Shown one piece after another: positions 1-5,830 of a DNA stretch of 16,248 nt. Position 1 is the stretch's first letter. The number at the start of each line of letters is the position of its first letter. The notes beneath the pieces are model-generated. The model did no database searches. It was not told the origin of the DNA and saw nothing but the letters and a program-made list of their open reading frames with translations. The position numbers were made by a program, and so were the translations under genes. Origin of the DNA: Clostridia bacterium (GTDB lineage: Bacteria > Bacillota > Clostridia > Oscillospirales > SIG627). Location: assembly GCA_017453605.1 (NCBI GenBank), contig JAFTEP010000090.1, positions 1 to 16,248 on the forward strand, read 5' to 3'.

Positions 1-385
1 CCTGACGCTGAGCGTCGGAGAAGTAAGCCGGGACGGTGATGACAGCCTTGTCGACGTTGGTCCCGAGGTAGTTCTCGGCGTCGGCTTTGAGCTTCTGCAG
101 GATCATCGCGGAGATCTCCTGCGGGGTGTAGCTCTTGCCGTCTATCTCGACTTTGCGGGCGGTGCCCATATCGCGCTTGATGGAGCTGATGGTCCTTTCG
201 GGGTTGATGATCGCCTGACGTTTCGCGATCTGACCGACCATCCTCTCGCCTGTCTTGGAGAAGGCGACGACCGACGGGGTGGTCCTGGCTCCTTCGGGAT
301 TGGGGATGACGGTGGGCTCTCCGCCCTCGTAGACCGCCACGCAGGAATTAGTGGTTCCGAGATCGATTCCTATGATCTTTGACAT
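1..385 (-). CDS. dnaK: Chaperone DnaK (Hsp70), N-terminal part, cut by the window edge
   Basis: This is the N-terminal 128 residues of Hsp70, the ATP-dependent chaperone that works with DnaJ and GrpE in the cytoplasm. The nucleotide-binding start IGIDLGTTNS follows the initiator, then RTTPSVVAF, and near the edge VITVPAYFSDAQRQ. Between SIKRDMGTARK and YTPQEISAMIL the chain is short: the insertion of roughly 25 residues found here in Gram-negative DnaK is absent, which is typical of Firmicutes. The ATG at 385 is preceded by a strong Shine-Dalgarno TAGGAGGAAA (400-391). It lies 42 bp downstream of grpE, so it should be read from the hrcA promoter as the third gene of the operon. The rest, and perhaps dnaJ, lies beyond the left edge. 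Confidence 0.97.
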   Translation of the reverse strand, partial: MSKIIGIDLGTTNSCVAVYEGGEPTVIPNPEGARTTPSVVAFSKTGERMVGQIAKRQAIINPERTISSIKRDMGTARKVEIDGKSYTPQEISAMILQKLKADAENYLGTNVDKAVITVPAYFSDAQRQ

Positions 386-427
386 TTTCTTTTCCTCCTA
401 TAGTAAAAAGATTGATTTTTTGCTTTT

Positions 428-1045
428 TCAGTTTGCGACTTTCACAAGAGCGTGTCTTATGACCTTGCCGTCGCAGGCATAGCCCTTCTGCAGGACCTGT
501 GTGACCGTGTTTTCGGGCTGATCCTCGGCCTCCTCGTGGAAGACCGCCTCGCAGAATTCGGGATCGAAGGTCTCGCCGAGCGCCTTTATCTCGGTGATGC
601 CGAGCTTCTCCAAGATCGAGTCGAACTGCGTGAGGATCATGTTCACGCCCTCGGCAAGCTTGTCCGCGTCCTGAGTGTGATCCTTCGCGCGGTCGAGATT
701 GTCGAACACCGGGAGAAGTTCTTTTACGACTCTGGATTTAGCCGCGAAGAAGAGTTCGTCCTTTTCTTTTGCCGTGCGGTTCTTGAAATTGGCGTATTCC
801 GCGGCGAGGCGCAGATACTTGTCGTTAAGTTCTTCCGTTTCCTTTTTCTTCTTTTCGAGCTCGTCCTCGAGTTGCCTTATCTTCGCCTTTTCTTTTTTTG
901 AAGACTTTTCGCTTTTTGTTTCAGCCGGAGTTTCGCTTTCTGTTGCGGGAGTCTTTTCTTCTTCGGGGACAGACTCCGCTTTTTCGTCCTGAGGCACGGT
1001 CTGTTCAGTCTTCTCCGGCTCCGTGCCGTCCGTTTTCTGTTTCAT
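428..1045 (-). CDS. grpE: Nucleotide exchange factor GrpE
   Basis: GrpE releases ADP from DnaK and so resets the chaperone cycle. The 205 residues show the family layout. There is a highly charged, probably disordered N-terminal tail (about 1-52, rich in E, K, T and P) and a long dimerising coiled coil (about 55-100, with YLRLAAEYANFKNRTAKE). The helical part contains LLPVFDNLDRA, and the C-terminal beta-wing ends in GYACDGKVIRHALVKVA. Length is normal for Firmicutes. The ATG at 1045 lies inside the 3' end of hrcA (41-bp overlap in another frame). Its Shine-Dalgarno AAAGGAG sits within hrcA, about 11 nt upstream, which suggests translational coupling. It lies between hrcA and dnaK in one operon. 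Confidence 0.97.
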   Translation of the reverse strand: MKQKTDGTEPEKTEQTVPQDEKAESVPEEEKTPATESETPAETKSEKSSKKEKAKIRQLEDELEKKKKETEELNDKYLRLAAEYANFKNRTAKEKDELFFAAKSRVVKELLPVFDNLDRAKDHTQDADKLAEGVNMILTQFDSILEKLGITEIKALGETFDPEFCEAVFHEEAEDQPENTVTQVLQKGYACDGKVIRHALVKVAN

Positions 1046-2090
1046 CCTGCTGATCGCTCCTTTCGTCCTTGCGGTTTGAGATCTTGTTGGAGATCAGATT
1101 TGAAGTGATATAATCGAGCTTCGCTATCGCGTGTGAGTAGTTCATCCTCTTCGGCCCGATGAGCCCCATCGCTCCAGTGACGCCGTTGTCGAGCGTGAAC
1201 GGTCGAACGAGAAAGCTCACGCTGTCCAGCCTGTTGCCGTCGGAGCCGATATATACGTTGAGGTCGCTGTCCGGGGCGAAGGTCATCCTCTCGATGAGTT
1301 CCTGCTTTTCCTCGATGAGCTTCACCAGCTCCTGCGCCCTGAGCGCGTCGGAAAACTCGGGGTAACTAAGAAGATGCGATATACCGTCGACGTTGAGTTC
1401 GTATTCGCTGACCTCGCTCACGACTTCGTACACGATCCTGAGGACCGGGGAGACAAGATCGCGGTATGCTCCGAGCTCGCTCTCCATCTTCATGATGACG
1501 CCCAGGCTCACCTCTCCGATGCTCACTCCGGCAAGTCCGCGGTTGAGGACCGCGCCGATACTCTTGACCGCGTTTTCGCTGATCTCGAACTCGGTGTGGA
1601 TATGGCGGGTGCGGACCTGGGAATCGGATGTGACCATCACGAGAAGGAAGCTGAGCTGATCGACCCAGACGCACTCGAAGCGCCTGATGCTCCCCTCTTT
1701 GGGCTTCTTGGACACCGAGACCGCCGTGTAGTTGGTGAGCTCCGAGAGAAGCCTCGTCGTTTCCGAGAAAACGTCCCTGAACTGTCCGAGCTTGTCTTTC
1801 AGGAGCGAGTTCATGAGGAGGATCTCGTCGAGAGTCAGCTTGTAGCGCTCCATGAGGTTGACGACGTATTCTCTGTAGCCCTCGTTGGTCGGAACGCGGC
1901 CGGAGGAGGTATGGAGATGCTCGAGATAGCCCATCTCTTCAAGATCGCTCATCTCGTTGCGGATCGTCGCGCTCGAAACGCTCACGTCGAGCTTGTCGGT
2001 GAGAAATTTGGAGCTGACGGGTTCGCCGGTGGCGATATAGGCGTCGACGACGGTCTTGAGGATCTGTTTTTTTCTGTCCGAAAGATCCAT
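1005..2090 (-). CDS. hrcA: Heat-inducible transcription repressor HrcA
   Basis: HrcA binds CIRCE operators and represses class I heat-shock genes; in other bacteria GroEL keeps it active and heat relieves repression. The N-terminal winged helix (about 1-75) reads LSDRKKQILKTVVDAYI, then PVSSKFLTDKL, SSATIRNEMSDLEEMGYLEH and HTSSGRVPTNEGYREYV, all family hallmarks. The GAF-like middle domain and the C-terminal LIGPKRMNYSHAIAKLDYI segment are also typical. At 361 residues it is slightly long; the last 20 or so charged residues (from NRKDERSD) run into grpE in another frame and look like an add-on. The ATG at 2090 has a good GGGAGGTG ribosome site. It is the first gene of its operon, and a CIRCE in its own leader implies autorepression. 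Confidence 0.97.
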   Translation of the reverse strand: MDLSDRKKQILKTVVDAYIATGEPVSSKFLTDKLDVSVSSATIRNEMSDLEEMGYLEHLHTSSGRVPTNEGYREYVVNLMERYKLTLDEILLMNSLLKDKLGQFRDVFSETTRLLSELTNYTAVSVSKKPKEGSIRRFECVWVDQLSFLLVMVTSDSQVRTRHIHTEFEISENAVKSIGAVLNRGLAGVSIGEVSLGVIMKMESELGAYRDLVSPVLRIVYEVVSEVSEYELNVDGISHLLSYPEFSDALRAQELVKLIEEKQELIERMTFAPDSDLNVYIGSDGNRLDSVSFLVRPFTLDNGVTGAMGLIGPKRMNYSHAIAKLDYITSNLISNKISNRKDERSDQQDETENGRHGAGED

Positions 2091-2138
2091 CGCTTCTCAC
2101 CTCCCTTTCAGGCTGTCCCCGATTTTTCCGGGGCACTT

Positions 2139-2165
2139 TTAGCACTCTCAACGGTCAAGTGCTAA
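2139..2165 (-). promoter_or_regulatory. CIRCE operator (HrcA binding site)
   Basis: This inverted repeat matches the CIRCE consensus TTAGCACTC-N9-GAGTGCTAA. On the plus strand it reads TTAGCACTC, nine bases, AAGTGCTAA, with a single mismatch in one arm. It lies just downstream of the hrcA -10 box, covering the start of the transcript, so bound HrcA would block initiation of hrcA-grpE-dnaK. Confidence 0.96.
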
Positions 2166-2176
2166 CCGACATACAT

Positions 2177-2205
2177 AATATACTATTTTGCACCAGTAAA
2201 GTCAA
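2177..2205 (-). promoter_or_regulatory. Sigma-A promoter of hrcA-grpE-dnaK
   Basis: Read on the minus strand, TTGACT (2205-2200) is followed after exactly 17 nt by TATATT (2182-2177). The predicted start, near 2170, lies next to the CIRCE operator, the usual arrangement for HrcA control. Confidence 0.88.
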
Positions 2206-2288
2206 GATAAAACGTCGCAAATTTTGTTAAATAATTGTGAACAAAGCCCGGTTTTCGGCAGTCGGCTCCCCCGAGTGACAGGATCGGG
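2206..2288. other. Spacer between the divergent hrcA and sigma-factor promoters
   Basis: This is the middle of a 324-bp gene-free stretch (2091-2414). It lies between the hrcA -35 and the -35 of the sigma-factor gene. No small gene with a ribosome site, no tRNA and no clean terminator was seen. The flanking parts of the gap hold the promoters, CIRCE and the leader listed separately. Confidence 0.5.
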
Positions 2289-2317
2289 TTGTTTTATCAC
2301 CGAACCTGTGGTAGAAT
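2289..2317 (+). promoter_or_regulatory. Probable promoter of the ECF sigma-like gene
   Basis: TTGTTT (2289-2294), a 17-nt spacer and TAGAAT (2312-2317) form a sigma-A-like promoter. A TG at 2309-2310 makes it an extended -10. The start would be near 2324, leaving a leader of about 90 nt. The spacer also contains ACCGAACCT (2299-2307), which recurs at 2341-2349. Confidence 0.55.
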
Positions 2318-2340
2318 AAATAAAGAAAATCTTTTCACTG

Positions 2341-2384
2341 ACCGAACCTTTCGGCTTTTTTGGGTCTCTTATGGATGAAAGCCG
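2341..2384 (+). promoter_or_regulatory. Leader of the sigma-like gene with two competing hairpins
   Basis: CCGAA-CCT-TTCGG (2342-2354) followed by C and six T (2355-2361) looks like a small intrinsic terminator. The 3' arm of that stem and the following T residues, CGGCTTT (2352-2358), can instead pair with AAAGCCG (2378-2384), which would break the terminator stem. The short stem makes termination weak at best, so an attenuation role is only a suggestion. Confidence 0.3.
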
Positions 2385-2414
2385 CGAAAGACGCCTTGAA
2401 AGAAAGGAGAAAGC

Positions 2415-5018
2415 ATGAAAGATCTGTCCTTCAAAACGGATGAAACGCTGGTGGAGCTGACGCTTCTCGGAAACGACTCGGCCTATTCTGAGCTCGTGAC
2501 CCGTCATGAAAAGGCGGTGAAAGGCACCGCTTACAAAGTGACCGGGAACGAGTTTTCAGCGGAAGACGCCTCGCAGGACGCCTTCGTCTCCGCATGGATG
2601 CACCTGTCGAGCCTCAACGATCCGGCGAAATTCCGTCCGTGGGTCTGTTCTATCGCGAAGAACAGCGCCAGAAGGTTAGAGGCGCGCTACCGCTCCGCTA
2701 TCCCCGATATCAGTCTGTCCCTCCTCGAAGATACCGATTTGGAGAGGATCGACGGGATTATTATCGACAACGAGCGTGAGACGGTCGACGAGCTTCACGA
2801 AGCCGTCGACGCGCTCGGCGAGAAGATCAGAGAGGCTGTGAAACTCCACTATTTCGAGGATCTTTCCGTTTCAAAGATCGCCGCGAAGCTGGCCGTTCCG
2901 GAGGGCACGGTGAAGCGGCGCCTTTACGAAGGAAGAAAAATACTGCGAAAGGGGTTCGGTGTTATGGAAAAAGAATACAACGAAAACGAAAGCCTGACAC
3001 GCCGGGTGCTCAGACAAGTGGAGCACTTGAAGCTGTGGAAGCTGAAAAACGACAAGACCGGTTTCGAAGAAGAGTTCAAAGAGGTGCTTTCAAGCGCCGA
3101 AGCGCTCGATGATTCAAAGGAAAAGAGCCACGCGCTCGCCGATATCCTGATGCTCGGCTATTGGTGGCTCCCGGGTCAGAAGAATGAAGAAACAGTAGCC
3201 CAGATCAAAGAGCACGCCGAAAAGAGCCGCAACGAGGAAGTGATGCAGTTTGTTCTCTCTCACGAGCAGGACGAAGGCATATTAAGATACCCGAACAAGC
3301 TCAAAGACCGGATTGAATTCATCAAAGAAGAACAGATCCCATATATAGAAAAGCTCGGGATGAAAAAAACGCTCGCCTATCTCTATTTCTGGCTCGGATA
3401 CGCTTTGATGGAGGACAAGCAGAGCAACGAGGGGCTTGAGGGCTTTGAAAAGGTGCTCGGGATGCTGGAGCCGACCGACGTCTATTACGCCAACGCGCTC
3501 GCCGCAATAGAACTGGAGAAAAAGCGGATCGCGCTCGGGCTGAGCAAGAACGATCGCCGCTATTCTTTCTCGGCAACGGGAGAAGAGCTGCGCAAGTTCG
3601 ACTCAAAAATCTATTTCTGGAAACAGCCCGGTTACTCAAGGGGACAGTACTGTTACAACACATTGGCAGTCTTCTATTATGCGAGCAGGTGCGACGAAAT
3701 GATATTCGACCCCGCCATGAAAGTGGGAGAGGTCAGGACCGCTTCCGACGGCTCTGTGACGCTGAAATGCGTCAGCAAGAACGCCGAATTCGACACTCCC
3801 GCCGGAAAATTCACCGGCTGCGTGCTTTTCAGGACAGATTTCAACGACAAGGAAACGGGATACGATTACACAGAAACGGCGTTCTGCCCCGGAGTCGGCA
3901 TAGTATATCAGAAGGTCTCGCGCTTCGGCGTGAACGTGTTCAAGCTGAAAAGCTTCACCATCAAAGGCGGTGAAGGCACCTTACCGCTTGCCGTCGGGAA
4001 CCGCTGGGAGTATGAGGCGGAAAACGAATTCGCCGTTTTCGATTTCAGCGGGTATTACGAAGTGACCGGCTGCGATGACAGTTCGACAGCCGTTATCTCC
4101 TCCTGCTCTTACGCAATACTGACGGATTACAACACGAAAACGTGGCTTGGAAATATGGTGAAAGCACGGCAGGAATACGTTTATGCAGACGACGATAATA
4201 ATGAAACTCTGGTCGACGTGACGGACTGCTTCGAACGAGCCGAAAAGCTTGCCGTCTCAAAGCGCGAAAAGCTCCACACCGGGATAGCCCGGGACGTCAT
4301 GGAGCGTATACTCCGCACGGATCCCACCCTTAACCCGGATTATAAGGAAGCGGGCAGATGGAATTTCTTCACGTTCTTTTACATTGAAAAGAAGAACGAG
4401 AAGATCCTTCTGAATCAGAGCAACAGACAGCTCTCATTCGAGTGGAAGGATATGAGCGGAACGGACAGGGACGAAGACAGCAAAAAGGTGCTCTACAATT
4501 TCCTGTACGACATCTTACAGGACGCGGCGGGCTGTGTGTGGGATGAAAAATGGATCCCCGGGTACGCCGAGAACAGGGATTTCATTTACCGGGAGCAGAA
4601 ACGCCGCATAGAACTCAGCGTCGCCGAGGACGAGACGGTGGAAACGCCCGCAGGGAGATTCGAAGGCTGCCGCCACGTTCAGTTCGAGCTCAAAGCACCG
4701 GAAGAAAAAGGCACGTCGTATCGCAGAGGCAGATTCGATTACTGGTTCGCACCCGGGATAGGTATTGTGAAGATGCGCCGTCCGCTAAGTGAAAAAAGCG
4801 ACGCCGTTTGGGTGCTGACAGATTATTCCGGCACCGGCGAAGGCTTCTTCCCTGCCGGGGACGGATTCAGAAGAAAGTACGAGCCGGATTCGGTCGGCAA
4901 CGGCTGGCACGCCCAAGTGGAATACACCTTCGACGAAGACGAGAACAGCATGATAGTGTTTCACAACGCGCTCGGCACACAGGACAGAGCCAACTACGAG
5001 GCGGGACGGAAAAAGTAA
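2415..5018 (+). CDS. ECF-type sigma-70 protein with a very large C-terminal extension
   Basis: Residues 1-180 form an ECF sigma factor. Region 2 is about 20-95, with SAEDASQDAFVSAW and KFRPWVCSIAKNSARR. Region 4 is about 125-178, with LHYFEDLSVSKIAAKLAV and the DNA-contacting PEGTVKRRLYEGRKIL. An ECF factor normally stops here, but this frame continues for nearly 690 residues. First comes a charged helical part (about 184-375), possibly repeat-like. Then come beta-rich segments with TPAGKFTGC (461-469), PGVGIV (492-497), LPLAVGNRWEYE (523-534), TPAGRFEGC (744-752) and PGIGIV (780-785). These motifs resemble domains usually met in lipoproteins or secreted proteins, yet no membrane segment or signal peptide is visible, so a cytoplasmic location is inferred. 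The ATG has AAAGGAGA just upstream. No anti-sigma gene is adjacent; the extension may be a built-in sensor or inhibitor. Confidence 0.85.
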   Translation: MKDLSFKTDETLVELTLLGNDSAYSELVTRHEKAVKGTAYKVTGNEFSAEDASQDAFVSAWMHLSSLNDPAKFRPWVCSIAKNSARRLEARYRSAIPDISLSLLEDTDLERIDGIIIDNERETVDELHEAVDALGEKIREAVKLHYFEDLSVSKIAAKLAVPEGTVKRRLYEGRKILRKGFGVMEKEYNENESLTRRVLRQVEHLKLWKLKNDKTGFEEEFKEVLSSAEALDDSKEKSHALADILMLGYWWLPGQKNEETVAQIKEHAEKSRNEEVMQFVLSHEQDEGILRYPNKLKDRIEFIKEEQIPYIEKLGMKKTLAYLYFWLGYALMEDKQSNEGLEGFEKVLGMLEPTDVYYANALAAIELEKKRIALGLSKNDRRYSFSATGEELRKFDSKIYFWKQPGYSRGQYCYNTLAVFYYASRCDEMIFDPAMKVGEVRTASDGSVTLKCVSKNAEFDTPAGKFTGCVLFRTDFNDKETGYDYTETAFCPGVGIVYQKVSRFGVNVFKLKSFTIKGGEGTLPLAVGNRWEYEAENEFAVFDFSGYYEVTGCDDSSTAVISSCSYAILTDYNTKTWLGNMVKARQEYVYADDDNNETLVDVTDCFERAEKLAVSKREKLHTGIARDVMERILRTDPTLNPDYKEAGRWNFFTFFYIEKKNEKILLNQSNRQLSFEWKDMSGTDRDEDSKKVLYNFLYDILQDAAGCVWDEKWIPGYAENRDFIYREQKRRIELSVAEDETVETPAGRFEGCRHVQFELKAPEEKGTSYRRGRFDYWFAPGIGIVKMRRPLSEKSDAVWVLTDYSGTGEGFFPAGDGFRRKYEPDSVGNGWHAQVEYTFDEDENSMIVFHNALGTQDRANYEAGRKK

Positions 5019-5034
5019 AGACAAACGGCAAAAG

Positions 5035-5072
5035 AAAAACCTCCGGGGCTTTTGAAGGCTCCGGAGGTTTTT
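5035..5072. terminator. Bidirectional intrinsic terminator between the sigma-like gene and toxN
   Basis: AAAAACCTCCGG (5035-5046) and CCGGAGGTTTTT (5061-5072) form a perfect 12-bp stem with A residues on one side and T residues on the other. It lies 16 nt past the stop of the sigma-like gene and 8 nt past the toxN stop, and can serve both converging transcripts. Confidence 0.92.
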
Positions 5073-5080
5073 CATTAAAA

Positions 5081-5566
5081 CTATCTTTTAAAATCGGCAC
5101 AAGCCTTTTCAAGCAGCAGGAAATCATTGCAGCGCTTGCATAAGACCGAGCCATCATTTTTCAGTTTCAATTTGTAAACTGTTTGCGCATTCTTTCGGAT
5201 TTTTTCCTGTATCGACTTAATGAACCTATATTCCGAAAGAAGCAATGAACGATAACGCAGATCAAGCTCATCATTAAAATTTATAAAACGTACCTCGCTC
5301 AAAGGAACGGGAAACATATTATTGAGATTAATCACAGCGTAATTCTTTACCTTAAGAAAGTCAATTTGTTCTCTCATACTCTTGTGCTTTTCTTTGAAAG
5401 AAGATAGAGGCGCAAAATAGTTAAATTGATTGACTTGAAAAACAATTCCTATATACTTGCGCTCATTTTTCTGAGAAGGCTTCTTATTCAGAAAAAGATG
5501 AGGGGCAAAAGCTGATAGATAAGTAATGTAATCTGAATCAATTTCGTAAAGCTTTATACTATCCAT
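5081..5566 (-). CDS. toxN: Type III toxin-antitoxin toxin, ToxN/AbiQ family endoribonuclease
   Basis: ToxN/AbiQ toxins are RNases that cut cellular RNA and their own antitoxin RNA precursor, and are held inactive by the processed antitoxin. The 161 residues match the family from end to end: IKLYEIDSDYITYL at the N-terminus, YIGIVFQVNQFNYFAPLSSFKEKH (38-61, split here as YIGIVFQV and YFAPLSS), INLNNMFPVP (79-88), RYRSLLLSEYRFIK (104-117) and CNDFLLLE near the C-terminus. The APL(S/T)S segment carries active-site residues in the family. GGAG lies 7 nt before the ATG. Upstream on the same strand are a promoter, three structured RNA repeats and a hairpin, the standard ToxIN order. The gene is far more AT-rich than its neighbours (two sampled 60-base lines 30-35% GC, against 68% in a sampled beta-galactosidase line), which points to horizontal gain. 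Confidence 0.93.
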   Translation of the reverse strand: MDSIKLYEIDSDYITYLSAFAPHLFLNKKPSQKNERKYIGIVFQVNQFNYFAPLSSFKEKHKSMREQIDFLKVKNYAVINLNNMFPVPLSEVRFINFNDELDLRYRSLLLSEYRFIKSIQEKIRKNAQTVYKLKLKNDGSVLCKRCNDFLLLEKACADFKR

Positions 5567-5585
5567 AATAAAACTCCATAACGGA

Positions 5586-5618
5586 AAATGAGAGCAAGCG
5601 ATTATCTTGCTCTCATTT
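5586..5618 (-). terminator. Terminator-like hairpin between antitoxin RNA and toxN
   Basis: AAATGAGAGCAAG and CTTGCTCTCATTT form a perfect 13-bp stem with a 7-nt loop. On the minus strand it is followed by only a short run of T and then CCGTTATGG. In known type III systems a leaky terminator here lets most transcripts end as antitoxin and a minority read into the toxin. The weak T-run fits that role. Confidence 0.85.
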
Positions 5619-5620
5619 AA

Positions 5621-5723
5621 TAACTCTCGCGTTCAGAGCAGCGAAACGCTCACTGATAACTTTCTTGAAAGGGCCAAGAGAAGCCCGCTCAGTAAGTTTC
5701 TCATTTTGGGCTGAGATACACCC
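5621..5723 (-). repeat. Three divergent tandem repeats, period about 36 nt
   Basis: On the minus strand the unit junctions read AGAAACTTA (from 5701), AGAAAGTTA (from 5665) and CGAGAGTTA (from 5629), exactly 36 nt apart. The hairpin cores between them start at 5723, 5686 and 5651, 37 and 35 nt apart. Primary sequence is poorly kept but the paired positions are, as expected for antitoxin RNA. The length and number of units agree with ToxI and AntiQ (35-36 nt). Confidence 0.82.
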
Positions 5724-5730
5724 TAAATAT

Positions 5731-5758
5731 ATTATACGCAGTTTTTTAAATTTGTCAA
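5731..5758 (-). promoter_or_regulatory. Promoter of the toxI-toxN locus
   Basis: On the minus strand a perfect TTGACA (5758-5753) is followed after 16 nt by a perfect TATAAT (5736-5731). Such a consensus promoter fits the high antitoxin output needed in type III systems. The -35 box sits inside an imperfect inverted repeat, CAGTTTT (5739-5745) and AAAACTG (5770-5776). Confidence 0.9.
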
Positions 5759-5830
5759 CTGTTTTTTTTAAAACTGGTCAGAACAGGGATCCAAGAAAAA
5801 ACAGAAAAACAGAAACAACCTATCTCGGCG
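5759..5830. other. AT-rich spacer after the beta-galactosidase operon
   Basis: This stretch lies between the beta-galactosidase stop and the toxI promoter. On the minus strand it carries T-runs separated by CTG (5794-5820), but I could not form a stable stem before them. How the beta-galactosidase transcript ends is therefore unclear, and read-through into toxI-toxN is possible. Confidence 0.4.

Larger units (their letters stand above)
5586..5724 (-). ncRNA. toxI: Type III antitoxin RNA precursor (ToxI/AntiQ-like)
   Basis: The predicted transcript starts near 5724, directly before the first GGGT stem, and ends at the terminator hairpin. It has three units, each able to form an H-type pseudoknot. 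Stem 1 is GGGT-N8-GCCC (5723-5708), GGGC-N8-GCCC (5686-5671) and GAGC-N8-GCTC (5651-5636). In each unit the loop also pairs with bases 3-5 nt downstream: TCTCA with TGAGA, TCTTG with CAAGA, and TTCGC with GCGAG (one wobble). The toxin is expected to cut the precursor into single units that bind and inhibit it. Only the sequence and pairing are seen; the cleavage position is not predicted. Confidence 0.85.

Noticed and set aside
452..992. Plus-strand open frames opposite grpE, including a serine- and phenylalanine-rich one
   Set aside because: The poly-Ser and poly-Phe runs are the complement of the Lys/Glu-rich GrpE coiled coil and have no coding support.
3322..3663. Minus-strand 113-codon open frame within the sigma-like gene
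   Set aside because: It is arginine- and serine-rich shadow translation with no ribosome site or family match.
5621..5723. The 36-nt spaced repeats as a short CRISPR array
   Set aside because: The repeats are contiguous, without spacers, strongly diverged and covary in paired positions. They precede a ToxN/AbiQ gene, and no cas gene is present.
5739..5776. Inverted repeat CAGTTTT...AAAACTG around the toxI -35 box as a repressor operator
   Set aside because: The arms are short and A/T-rich in a region full of T-runs, so the match could be chance; type III systems are not known to need a protein repressor here.
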